From Gemmatimonadota bacterium (lineage in GTDB: Bacteria; Latescibacterota; UBA2968; UBA8231): a DNA stretch of 64,000 nt. The notes beneath the pieces were generated by a model. That model ran no database searches and was not told the origin of the DNA. It saw only the letters and a list, made by a program, of their open reading frames with translations. The DNA lies in assembly GCA_009841115.1 (NCBI GenBank), contig VXML01000093.1, positions 1-64,000 of the forward strand, read 5' to 3'. Below, in pieces: positions 1-8,502 of this stretch (position 1 is the first letter of the stretch; each line of letters starts with the position of its first letter). The translations under genes and the position numbers were made by a program.

Positions 1-3000
1 GTGAAAGCACCTGTGTCTTGGATGGCGAAGAATCACGTCGCCGCCAATCTGCTGATGGGTTTCATCATGTTGAGCGGTTTGTTTGCCATGATGCAGACTA
101 AGAAAGAGACCTTCCCCGAGATGTCGCTCGATCAGGTGCAAATCCAAGTGCCCTACTTAGGCGCGACACCAGCCGAGGTCGAAGATGCCGTCTGCAAGCG
201 CATTGAGGAACGGGTGCGCGGCCTAGAGGGCGTGCGCCGCGTGCGCTCCACGGCCTCCGAGGGCATGGGCATGGTCAGCATCGAGCTAGAGCGCGGTGCT
301 GATATGGACAAGCTCCTCGACGACATCAAAAACGAAATCGACCGCATCGACACCTTTCCCGCCGAGACCGAAGAGCCGGTCATCAGAGAGCTGACTCGCC
401 GCAATCAAGCCATCGACGTGGTACTCTACGGCGACGTCGAGGAAAAGGCTCTCAAAGTCGCGGCCGAACGAGTGCGCGACGACCTGCGCAGCAGTGGTGT
501 CATTTCGCAGGTCGAGCTCAATGGCGTGCGCGTCGATGAGATTGCCATCGAAGTCTCCGAAGAGGCCCTGCGGCGCTACGGTCTGACCTTCGCGCAGGTC
601 GCCAATGCGGTCCGCCGCACGAGCATTGACCTGCCCGCCGGCAGCGTCGAGAGCGAGGACGGCGCGATCTTGCTCCGCACGCAGGGGCTGATGCGCTCGG
701 GGCGCGAATACGAAGAGGTCGTCGTGCTCACCCGCCCCGACGGTACGGCCCTTAAGCTCAAAGACGTGGCCACGGTAGTAGATGGCTTTGAGGATACCGA
801 CCTCGTCTCGCGCTTCAACGGCCAGCCAGCGGCCGTGGTCCAGGTCTTTCGCATTGGCGACCAGAACGCCCTCGACGTCTCTGCCTATGTCCACCAGTAC
901 ATCGAGGACAAACGCCAAACCCTGCCGGCGGGGATCGACATTGGCTACGCGCGCGACGACGCGCGCATCCTGCGCAGCCGCATTGATTTGCTGATCCGCA
1001 ACGCCCGCCTTGGTCTGGTGTTGGTCTTCATCTGTCTGAGTTTTTTCCTCGACCTGCGCTTGGCCTTCTGGGTGATGATGGGTATCCCCATCAGCTTTTT
1101 GGGGGCCTTTGTGTTGATGCAGCCTTTTGACGCCTCGATCAATATGCTGTCGCTGTTTGCCTTTATTGTGGCCTTGGGCATCGTCGTCGATGACGCGATC
1201 ATCGTCGGCGAAAACATTTTTTCCCACCGCGTGCAGGGGAAATCCTTCGGTCGCGCCGCCATTGATGGCGCACTCGAAGTGGGCACGCCGGTCGTGTTCT
1301 CGATTATGACCTCAATTGCGGCCTTTATGCCGCTGTTTTTCGTCGAGGGCATGATGGGTAAGTTCATGTCGGTCATCCCCGTGATCGTCATCTCAGTGCT
1401 GCTGCTGTCGTTGATCGAGAGCCTGTTCATTCTGCCGGCGCACTTATCTTCTAAGGGAGACGGGCCAGTCAGCCGCCTCTTTCGCCGGGTTTTCATCCGC
1501 CCGCTCGATTGGCACGCCCGGGTCGTAGTCCTCTTTGACCGCGGCCTCAAATACGTCATCCGCAACGCCTATCAGCCCACGCTGCGCTTGGCGCTAACCC
1601 ATCCTATTTCCAGCACCGCCCTAGCTTTATCGCTGATGCTGTGTACCGCCGGGCTGGTCGTCGGCGGCCACATCAAGTTCGTATTCATGCCCGATATCGG
1701 GGCCGATTGGGTGACGATATCGGTCAACATGCCCCAGAGTACCACGGCGACCCAGACCGCCAAGGTCGTGCGACACATCGAAGAAAAGGCCATCGTCCTG
1801 CGCGATCAGATCGACGCCGAGCGCGAGGGCGGGGATTCAATCTATCGCAGTGTTTTTACCTACATCGGCGACCAACCCTCGGCCCGGCGTTCTTCCTTGT
1901 CGGCTGGCCGAGGGGCTAGCGGCCAAGGGCATCTCGCCGAAGTTACCATCGAACTGCAACCTTCGGAGGAGCGCGATCTCGACAGCGCGGAGATCGAGGC
2001 GCGGCTGCGCCAATTGGTCGGCGAAGTGCCCGGCCCTGAATCCATTGTTTTTTCCTCGTCGCTGTTTTCCGCCGGCAATCCCATCGAGGTCGAGTTGGCC
2101 TCGGATAATTTTGACCAGCTATTGTTGGCCGTTGATCGGCTAAAGGGCAAAATCGCCGAGTATGCCGGCACCGGCGATATCCAAGACAGCTTTAAGGAAG
2201 GCAAGCTGGAGATGAAACTCCAGCTCAAGCCCCAAGCCCGTACCCTCGGCCTCACGCTTGCCGATCTAGCCCGCCAAGTGCGCCAGGGCTTCTACGGCGA
2301 CCAAGCGCTGAGATTCCCACGCGGCTCGGACGATGTGCGGGTGATGGTGCGCTACCCCAAAGACGAGCGCCGCAACTTAGGCGACGTGCGCTCGATGCGT
2401 ATCCGCACGCCTTCAGGTGCCGAGGTACCCTTTGCCGAAGTAGCCACTGTCACCATCGGCCACGCCTATGCCTCCATCCAGCGCACCGATGGCCAGCGCG
2501 TCGTGCGGGTGAGTGCCTCGGTAGATGACCAAATCGCCAACGCCGACGAGATCAATCGCGATCTCGAAGCGTTTTTCCTACCCGCCTTGGTGCAGGACTA
2601 TCCCGGTCTGCGCTACCGCTTCGGCGGTGAGCAGCAGGAGCGGGATGATTCGCTACAGAGCTTGCTGTTTAACTTCATTATCGCTCTTGCCGCTATCTAC
2701 GTGTTGCTGGCCGTGCCATTCAAATCGTACACCCAGCCTCTCGTCGTCATGAGTGCGATTCCCTTTGGCATCATTGGCGCGGTTTGGGGGCATCTGATCA
2801 TGGGTTTGGACTTGGCGCTTTTGAGCCTGTTTGGGATCGTCGCGCTCTCGGGCGTGGTGGTCAACGATTCGCTGGTGCTGCTGACTTTCTACAACCAGAT
2901 GCGGCGCGAGGGTTCGTCGCACGAGGACGCCCTAGTCTCAGCCGGGGCCGCGCGCTTCCGTCCGATCCTGCTGACCTCGCTGACGACTTTCTTTGGGCTG

Positions 3001-3204
3001 CTGCCGATGATCCTCGAAAAAAGCCTTCAGGCGCAGTTTTTGATTCCAATGGCCGTCAGCTTGGGCTTTGGCATCCTGTTTGCCACCTTCATCATTTTGT
3101 TAGGCGTCCCGATAGGAATGCGCCTGTTGGTGGGAGTCCAAGAGTTTTGGGGGCGGTTGAGTGGGAATGAAACTGCCGAGGTCGCGCCGGCTACCGGGTC
3201 TTAA
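1..3204 (+). CDS. RND-family efflux permease (AcrB/HAE1-like)
   Basis: Inner-membrane proton-driven pump of the resistance-nodulation-division family, expected to work with a periplasmic adaptor and an outer-membrane channel that are not in this window. The 1067 residues match the usual full length. An N-terminal membrane helix (about 10-30) is followed by a large periplasmic loop, a helix bundle around 335-480, a second periplasmic loop and a final bundle around 885-1045. The helix-4 motif GIVVDDAIIVGEN (about 393-405) carries the paired aspartates D397/D398 used for proton relay. The GTG at base 1 gives a typical RND N-terminus, so the gene is probably complete although nothing upstream can be seen. 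A CRTAC1 gene follows 6 bases later. Substrate cannot be told; the drug-efflux (HAE1) branch fits better than heavy-metal CusA because the metal-site methionines are not evident. Confidence 0.93.
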   Translation: MKAPVSWMAKNHVAANLLMGFIMLSGLFAMMQTKKETFPEMSLDQVQIQVPYLGATPAEVEDAVCKRIEERVRGLEGVRRVRSTASEGMGMVSIELERGADMDKLLDDIKNEIDRIDTFPAETEEPVIRELTRRNQAIDVVLYGDVEEKALKVAAERVRDDLRSSGVISQVELNGVRVDEIAIEVSEEALRRYGLTFAQVANAVRRTSIDLPAGSVESEDGAILLRTQGLMRSGREYEEVVVLTRPDGTALKLKDVATVVDGFEDTDLVSRFNGQPAAVVQVFRIGDQNALDVSAYVHQYIEDKRQTLPAGIDIGYARDDARILRSRIDLLIRNARLGLVLVFICLSFFLDLRLAFWVMMGIPISFLGAFVLMQPFDASINMLSLFAFIVALGIVVDDAIIVGENIFSHRVQGKSFGRAAIDGALEVGTPVVFSIMTSIAAFMPLFFVEGMMGKFMSVIPVIVISVLLLSLIESLFILPAHLSSKGDGPVSRLFRRVFIRPLDWHARVVVLFDRGLKYVIRNAYQPTLRLALTHPISSTALALSLMLCTAGLVVGGHIKFVFMPDIGADWVTISVNMPQSTTATQTAKVVRHIEEKAIVLRDQIDAEREGGDSIYRSVFTYIGDQPSARRSSLSAGRGASGQGHLAEVTIELQPSEERDLDSAEIEARLRQLVGEVPGPESIVFSSSLFSAGNPIEVELASDNFDQLLLAVDRLKGKIAEYAGTGDIQDSFKEGKLEMKLQLKPQARTLGLTLADLARQVRQGFYGDQALRFPRGSDDVRVMVRYPKDERRNLGDVRSMRIRTPSGAEVPFAEVATVTIGHAYASIQRTDGQRVVRVSASVDDQIANADEINRDLEAFFLPALVQDYPGLRYRFGGEQQERDDSLQSLLFNFIIALAAIYVLLAVPFKSYTQPLVVMSAIPFGIIGAVWGHLIMGLDLALLSLFGIVALSGVVVNDSLVLLTFYNQMRREGSSHEDALVSAGAARFRPILLTSLTTFFGLLPMILEKSLQAQFLIPMAVSLGFGILFATFIILLGVPIGMRLLVGVQEFWGRLSGNETAEVAPATGS

Positions 3205-3210
3205 AGGGTT

Positions 3211-4809
3211 GTGGCGCGATTGAAGTGGGGTGGGCTTCTGCTGTGCATGGTGGCCTGTGCGCCTGCTGACGAGTTTCCCTTCATCGACAAAGCCAGTGAT
3301 TGGGGTATAGAGCAGTCCCACATCGGCGGCGGTGCGGAAAAGCGCTATATCGTTGAAGCCAAAGGCGGTGGTGCCGCGCTCCTCGACGCGGATGGCGACG
3401 GCGATTTGGACATCTACTGGGTCAATGGGGAGGGAGGTGACAATGCCCTCTACCGCAACGACCACCCTCGGGGCTTTGTCGATAGAGCGGCCGCGGCCGG
3501 TGCCACGGGGCGCGGCTGGGGCATGGGTGCGTTGAGCGCGGATTACGATGCCGACGGCGACGCCGATCTGTACATCACGTGCCTGCAAGAAAACATCCTC
3601 TATCGCAACGACGGGTTGGAGCAATTCGCCGATGCCACGGCCCGTGCCGGGCTGGCGCTGCCGGTGTGGAATACGGGCGCGGCCATGGGCGACGCGGACT
3701 TGGACGGCGACTTGGATTTGTACGTGGCCAATTACGCGGATTTTGATTCGGCCGCGGTGCGGCCCTTGGGGACGCAGTGGAAGGGCCGGGACGTATTCAT
3801 TGGCCCGCTGGGCTTGCCCGCGTTGCCGGACGCACTCTACCGCAACGATGCCGACGGTACCTTTGCCGATGTGACGGCGGCTAGCGGCCTCGGTCAGCAC
3901 GATCCGGGCTATGGGTTTGCCGTGCTGTTTATCGACAGCGACGACGATGGGGATTTGGATCTGTACGTGGCCAACGACTCGACGCCCAATTTCCTCTACC
4001 GCAACGACGGGGCTGGCACCTTTGCCGAAGTGGGGCTACAGGCCAATGCTGCGCTGGGGGAAACGGGTTTGGCGCAGGCTGGCATGGGCGCGGCTTGGGG
4101 CGATTACGACAACGACGGCGACGGCGATTTGCTGGTAACCAACTTTGAGGACGACTACAACACGCTCTATCGCAACGCCGGCGGCGGCACGTTTGCGGAC
4201 GTGAGCTTTGCCGCGGGTTTGGGCCGCATCAGCCTGCCCTTCGTGGGGTTCGGCGCGGTCTTTCTCGATTTTGACAACGACGCCGATCAAGACTTGTTCG
4301 TGGCCAACGGGCACGTGTATCCGCAGATCGAACGCCCGGGCAGCGGCGCGACCTACGCGCAAGCCAATCACTTGTTCGCCAATGACGCTGGCCATTTTAG
4401 CCTAGTCGAACTGGGCGAGGAGCGGGCGGTTAGCCGCGGCGCGGTGGCCGGGGATTTCGACGACGATGGCCGCGTGGATCTGTTCGTCACCAATCTCAAC
4501 GGTCGGCCCTCCTTGCTGCACAACCAGACGGCTGTAGATCACCATTGGCTCGGCCTGCGTCTTGTGGGCGCGGGAAAAAACCGCGAAGCCATCGGCGCGA
4601 AGGTCGTATTGTGGAGCGGTGGTCAAAGGCAGCGGCGGGACGTGCTCTGCGGCGAGAGCTTTTTGGGCAGCGGCGACCGGCGCGTGCATTTTGGCTTGGG
4701 TGCGGCGGATCGGGTGGATTCGCTGCACATCTATTGGCCGAGTGGAGTGTTGCAACGGCTGGCTGACTTGCCGATTGACGCGTATGTGAGGGTTGAAGAG
4801 GGGGGCTAG
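3211..4809 (+). CDS. CRTAC1-type FG-GAP/ASPIC-UnbV lipoprotein
   Basis: Secreted repeat protein of 532 residues. The GTG start gives a hydrophobic leader ending MVAC (C16), a plausible lipoprotein signal. The body holds at least seven FG-GAP/VCBS-like blades with calcium-type aspartate loops such as DADGDGDLD, DADLDGDLDLY, DSDDDGDLDLY and DYDNDGDGD, each followed by a YRN(D/A) turn. The last ~75 residues form an ASPIC/UnbV domain (GAKVVLWSGG, FGLGAADRVDSLHIYWPSG). Such proteins are thought to be extracellular, calcium-binding adhesion or scaffold proteins; the substrate is unknown. It starts 6 bases after the RND gene, so it is probably co-transcribed. A second member of the family lies at 61173-62864. 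Confidence 0.9.
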   Translation: MARLKWGGLLLCMVACAPADEFPFIDKASDWGIEQSHIGGGAEKRYIVEAKGGGAALLDADGDGDLDIYWVNGEGGDNALYRNDHPRGFVDRAAAAGATGRGWGMGALSADYDADGDADLYITCLQENILYRNDGLEQFADATARAGLALPVWNTGAAMGDADLDGDLDLYVANYADFDSAAVRPLGTQWKGRDVFIGPLGLPALPDALYRNDADGTFADVTAASGLGQHDPGYGFAVLFIDSDDDGDLDLYVANDSTPNFLYRNDGAGTFAEVGLQANAALGETGLAQAGMGAAWGDYDNDGDGDLLVTNFEDDYNTLYRNAGGGTFADVSFAAGLGRISLPFVGFGAVFLDFDNDADQDLFVANGHVYPQIERPGSGATYAQANHLFANDAGHFSLVELGEERAVSRGAVAGDFDDDGRVDLFVTNLNGRPSLLHNQTAVDHHWLGLRLVGAGKNREAIGAKVVLWSGGQRQRRDVLCGESFLGSGDRRVHFGLGAADRVDSLHIYWPSGVLQRLADLPIDAYVRVEEGG

Positions 4810-4877
4810 GGCGGTTGCTGTGCGGCGCGCGGCGGCTATATTTGCGGACGCAGGTACCATAAACCGGAGGTCCAATT

Positions 4878-5261
4878 ATGCAGAGCTACCCATATCCTGA
4901 GTACGACGGCGTGAGAAGCATTGTCTTGGGAATAATCGTCAGCATTCTGACGTGTGGGATTTACTATTTCTACTGGCAATACAAACAGATGGAAACGCTC
5001 AATGCGTGGCTGGGGCGGGAGGAGTACAACTTCTGGCTTTGGCTCGTCCTCTATATCCTGACGTGCAGCATCTTTGAGCTTTACTACGAATACAAGATGG
5101 CGAAGGGCATCAATGAGATTCAGGAAAGCAATAGTCTGCGCGAAAACAAAGACCTAGCGTTGATCTGTGTCCTAGTTTCTATTTTCTCCCTCGGCTTGGC
5201 CGCTACTGCCATCCAGCAGTGGGAAATCAACAAGTTCTACGGTGAAAGCGCCGACAGTTAG
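4878..5261 (+). CDS. DUF4234-like small membrane protein
   Basis: A 127-residue membrane protein with three or four hydrophobic segments (about 12-32, 50-68, 95-115). The N-terminal SIVLGIIVSILTCGIYYFYW and the aromatic YYEYKMAKGINEI stretch are typical of DUF4234 proteins, whose function is unknown. A clear ribosome site (GGAGG, about 8 bases before the ATG) fixes the start. The last 20 bases overlap the next gene, suggesting coupled translation of the two small membrane proteins. Confidence 0.8.
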   Translation: MQSYPYPEYDGVRSIVLGIIVSILTCGIYYFYWQYKQMETLNAWLGREEYNFWLWLVLYILTCSIFELYYEYKMAKGINEIQESNSLRENKDLALICVLVSIFSLGLAATAIQQWEINKFYGESADS

Positions 5262-5631
5262 TTCCGTTCACCTCGCGCGAATTTTTCTCGTCGGGCTAGC
5301 TCTGGTCGCGGTATTATTGGCGTGGTTTAGTCCCGTACTCGGCGCGACTTGGCCGGTCCTGTGCCCCTTCCGCTTTCTCACCCAGCTACCCTGTCCAGGC
5401 TGCGGCATGGGACGCGCCTGCATCGCCCTTGCCCAAGGTAACCTCACCGACGCTTGGCACTACCATCCCTTCGCATTTTTCCTCGTCCCACTGGCCCTCG
5501 GCTTGGCGTGTTCTCCGAGTCGGTTCGGACGCGCTTGGCTCTCGTTACCTCTATACCTCCGCCAAGGGCTCGCTGGGGACGTGCTGGCTCTCGTGCTGGC
5601 GTTGTGGGGGTATCGCTTGCTACAGGGCTAG
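5242..5631 (+). CDS. DUF2752 family membrane protein
   Basis: A 129-residue protein with a GTG start inside the end of the DUF4234 gene. It shows the DUF2752 signature: CPFRFLTQLPCPGCGMGRA near residues 40-60, then a short loop and HPFAFFLVPLALGL, with three hydrophobic helices. The paired cysteines in PCPGCG are the family hallmark and could bind metal or form a disulfide; no biochemical role is established. Its stop codon overlaps the convergent DUF4159 gene by 4 bases, so little room remains for a terminator between them. Confidence 0.82.
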   Translation: MKAPTVSSVHLARIFLVGLALVAVLLAWFSPVLGATWPVLCPFRFLTQLPCPGCGMGRACIALAQGNLTDAWHYHPFAFFLVPLALGLACSPSRFGRAWLSLPLYLRQGLAGDVLALVLALWGYRLLQG

Positions 5632-6287
5632 CGGCTCAGCGCCCAGACCGCGATATTGGCCCCCATTTTGAGGGCGTCGAGTCGCTTGCCCTCCGGGTCG
5701 CTGTGGACGTCGGGGTCCTCCCAGCCGTCGCCTAAGTCTGCCTCATACGTGTACAGCACGGCTAGGCGCTCGCCTGTGAAAAGCGCGAGGGCTTGCGGCC
5801 TTTTGCCATCGTGCTCGTGGACCTTGGGCAGGCCGGCTGGCAACTCAAAGTGGCAGTGGAACAGGGGGTGCTCGGGTGGCAGTTCCACCCACTCGGCGTT
5901 GGGGAAGACTTGGCGCATGGCGCGGCGGAAGCTCTCGTCCATGCCGTAGTTGTCGTCGGCGTGGAGAAAGCCGCCGCTTTCCAAGTAGTGCCGAAGCCGC
6001 GTCGCCTCCTCAGCGGAAAAGACCACATTGCCGTGCCCGGTCATGTAGATGTACGGATAGGAAAACAACTCCTCGTCCATGATCTGCACGCGCGCTGCGG
6101 TTTCGGCCGCGTCGATTTGGGTGTGTTCCCTCAAGAAGCGGAGCAAGTTGGGCAGGGAAGAGGGGTCGCTGTACCAGTCGCCGCCGCCGCCATATTGCAG
6201 CCGCGCAATAGTAAATAGGGGCTGGGCCGGGCCGTCCACTGCGAGGAGTGCGACGGCGAGCGCGGCGTAGAGGGCAAAGCCACGCAT
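5628..6287 (-). CDS. DUF4159 secreted protein
   Basis: A 219-residue protein with an N-terminal signal peptide (residues 1-22, ending near GPAQ). The mature part matches DUF4159, a class-I glutamine-amidotransferase-like fold often found with propeller and MoxR-type neighbours: YGGGGDWYSDPSSLPNLL, YPYIYMTGHG, LESGGFLHADDNYG and FRRAMRQVFP. Function is unknown. The start lies 1 base after the stop of the upstream propeller gene, so it is the last gene of the dtd-to-DUF4159 operon. Confidence 0.85.
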   Translation of the reverse strand: MRGFALYAALAVALLAVDGPAQPLFTIARLQYGGGGDWYSDPSSLPNLLRFLREHTQIDAAETAARVQIMDEELFSYPYIYMTGHGNVVFSAEEATRLRHYLESGGFLHADDNYGMDESFRRAMRQVFPNAEWVELPPEHPLFHCHFELPAGLPKVHEHDGKRPQALALFTGERLAVLYTYEADLGDGWEDPDVHSDPEGKRLDALKMGANIAVWALSR

Positions 6288-6288
6288 G

Positions 6289-8493
6289 TCAGCGGCCGTT
6301 GATCACGGCGAATTTGCCGCGCACTGCGTCGCCGGTTTCTGCCTGCGCGACGAAGTAGTAAATACCCGACCCCACCAGAAAGCCCGCCGCGCTTTGGCCA
6401 TTCCAAGTGACTGCGCCTTCGCCGGCTGCGCCGTCGAGTTGGCGGATGAGTTCGCCCGCGGCGGTGAAAACGCGCACGCTGGCTCCCAGCGGCAGGTCGG
6501 CAAAGGTCAGGGATGCGCCGCGCACGCCGATGTGGAAGGGGTTGGGATACGCGTATGCTTGGGGACCAGCCGCGGTCCCCGAGGTGCTCAGTTGCAGGCG
6601 GCTCATCCCGCCGAGCGTGCCAATCCACAGCGCGTTGTTTTCACGGTCGAAGTGCAGTGAGTTGACGCGGTTGTTGACGAGGCCGTCGCTGGTGTCGAGC
6701 GCGAACTCGACTTGGCCCTCGGTGCTGATGCGGGCCAAGCCGCCTTCGGTGCCGACCCAAATGCGCCCCCAGTCGTCTTCAGCCAGCGATGTGGTCGCGT
6801 TGGACGGCAGGCCGTTGTCGGTGTTGTACACCTTCCAGCTTGTGACCGCAAAATCCGCGTTGGTGCGAGAATACTCGCCGCGCACGGCATTGAGGCCGTT
6901 GTTGGTGGCGACCCACACTTGTCCCGAGCGATCGACGTGGATGTCGATGACGGCATTGCTGGTCAGGTCTGGATAAGCGACGGTGTCGAAGACTAAGCCG
7001 GTCTCATCGCCGATCTCAAAAGGGGTGCCGCCATCGTCGAAGAGGCAGAAGCCGTCGAGCGCCGTCCCAATCCACTTCAGGCCGTCGGGGCCAATGGCGA
7101 TTTTGGTCATGTCGCGGCCTGAGGACATGCCGAAGTTCAACTGGCTGTTGAGCGCGGCCTGTTGGAGCGGCCACCCATCCATGACGACGAGCCCATTTTG
7201 GACGTTGGCGATCCACAGCGCACCGTTAGCGTCGCGGTCGATGTCGCTGATGGCGACGAAGGAGCCGCCGTTGATGCCTTCGAGAGCCGAGTTATTGGCG
7301 GTGAGGTGCTGCCACTGGCCGTTGGCGTCGCGCACGTTAATGCCCCGGCCCCAATGGCCTACCCACAGCAGGCCCTCGCCATCGGTCTCCAAGGCCGAGA
7401 CGGTATTGGACGACAGGTCGGTACTGGTGGTGTGGGTAGTCCAGCCCTCGCCGTCGAATTCGTACAGACCAAAAGCGGGCAGATTGTCCTTGGGCACGGA
7501 GGCGACCCACAGGTGGCCGTTGGGAGTCTGGGTCATGTCGAAGAAGAAGTTGGCTTTAGGCTCGCGGGGCGGTGGCGGTGGGTCAGTGCCGAGGACGCGG
7601 AGGCCGCTATGGCTGGCGACCCATAGGGGGCCGTCGGTATCGGACAGGTCGGCGGTACTGCTGATGTTCGACGCACTGAGCGGCTGCCAACGGTTGCCTT
7701 GGCGCTGGGATAAGGTGCCGTCAGTCGCCCCAGTGACGATGCTTCCCTCGAAGAGGCCGAGGGCAACGCTGCTGGTCGTGGAATAATCGAGTTCGGGGCG
7801 GTCGAGCGCGGGATGTACGCGCCAGATGCCGTCCGCGGCCGCGACGAAGAGCGTGTCTTGATAGACCAGCATGTCGCGCACCTCGCCCCTTATTGGCTCG
7901 GCTTCCCAACTGCTGGGGTCTTGGAGATTGGGCTGGGCCAAATCCGCCCACGCTAGGCCATTGACGGTCCCGGCCCACAGGCGACCGGCAAACATTTCAA
8001 TGCTGGTCACCTCGGTGTCTTTGGGCAGTTCTCCCAAGCGCCGATAGGTTTCCTTGACCTCTTCCTTGCTGATGACAAACGCACTGACGCCGCGCTCGCT
8101 GCCGACGTAGAGGATGTCCCCATGCGGCTCAAGGGCGTTGATGCGAAGGTTTTGGAAGTCTAGAAAGGGCGGGTCGAAGCGGTTTTGCTCGGGCCGATAG
8201 CGGCTCAAACCCTGAGAGTGGGTGCCAAACCACAGGTGGCCGTTGGCATCTACGGCTAGGCTCAAGATGAGATTGCCCGGCAGGCCGTCGCGGCGAGTAA
8301 AGCGCGTATAGGCTTGGGTTTGCTGGTCGTAGCGCAGGACGCCGCCGCTGGTGCCGGCCCAGACCGCGTCTTGGTGGACGAGGACCCGGTTGATGTGGCG
8401 CATACTGGTATAGGCTTCCCATTGGGTGCCGGATAACTGGGCGCGGACGGGTAGGGCCAAAAGCAGCAGGAGAAAGAGGCGGAGCAAGAGCAT
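6289..8493 (-). CDS. secreted two-component-type propeller protein with sorting domain
   Basis: A 734-residue exported protein. It has a leucine-rich signal peptide ending VRAQ (about residue 19), then many Reg_prop blades of the kind found in sensor beta-propellers (for example DGLPGNLILSLAVDANGHLW, LWIGTLGGMSRL), then a C-terminal FlgD/T9SS-like domain beginning at YAYPNPF (about residue 648) and continuing with AAGELIRQLDG, VTWNGQSAAG and GSGIYYFVAQ. There is no kinase, HTH or membrane helix after the propeller, so it is a stand-alone surface or secreted propeller, not a sensor kinase. The gene lies 9 bases downstream of priA and 1 base upstream of the DUF4159 gene. Confidence 0.85.
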   Translation of the reverse strand: MLLLRLFLLLLLALPVRAQLSGTQWEAYTSMRHINRVLVHQDAVWAGTSGGVLRYDQQTQAYTRFTRRDGLPGNLILSLAVDANGHLWFGTHSQGLSRYRPEQNRFDPPFLDFQNLRINALEPHGDILYVGSERGVSAFVISKEEVKETYRRLGELPKDTEVTSIEMFAGRLWAGTVNGLAWADLAQPNLQDPSSWEAEPIRGEVRDMLVYQDTLFVAAADGIWRVHPALDRPELDYSTTSSVALGLFEGSIVTGATDGTLSQRQGNRWQPLSASNISSTADLSDTDGPLWVASHSGLRVLGTDPPPPPREPKANFFFDMTQTPNGHLWVASVPKDNLPAFGLYEFDGEGWTTHTTSTDLSSNTVSALETDGEGLLWVGHWGRGINVRDANGQWQHLTANNSALEGINGGSFVAISDIDRDANGALWIANVQNGLVVMDGWPLQQAALNSQLNFGMSSGRDMTKIAIGPDGLKWIGTALDGFCLFDDGGTPFEIGDETGLVFDTVAYPDLTSNAVIDIHVDRSGQVWVATNNGLNAVRGEYSRTNADFAVTSWKVYNTDNGLPSNATTSLAEDDWGRIWVGTEGGLARISTEGQVEFALDTSDGLVNNRVNSLHFDRENNALWIGTLGGMSRLQLSTSGTAAGPQAYAYPNPFHIGVRGASLTFADLPLGASVRVFTAAGELIRQLDGAAGEGAVTWNGQSAAGFLVGSGIYYFVAQAETGDAVRGKFAVINGR

Positions 8494-8502
8494 GGAAACG
8501 GC

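Noticed and set aside
286-1227. 313-residue open frame antisense to the RND permease
   Set aside because: Shadow of the permease gene's codon bias; composition is unnatural (many His, Gln, Arg) and no motif is seen.
3100-3900. 266-residue antisense frame over the first CRTAC1 gene
   Set aside because: Mirror of the aspartate-loop repeats; no ribosome site or known domain.
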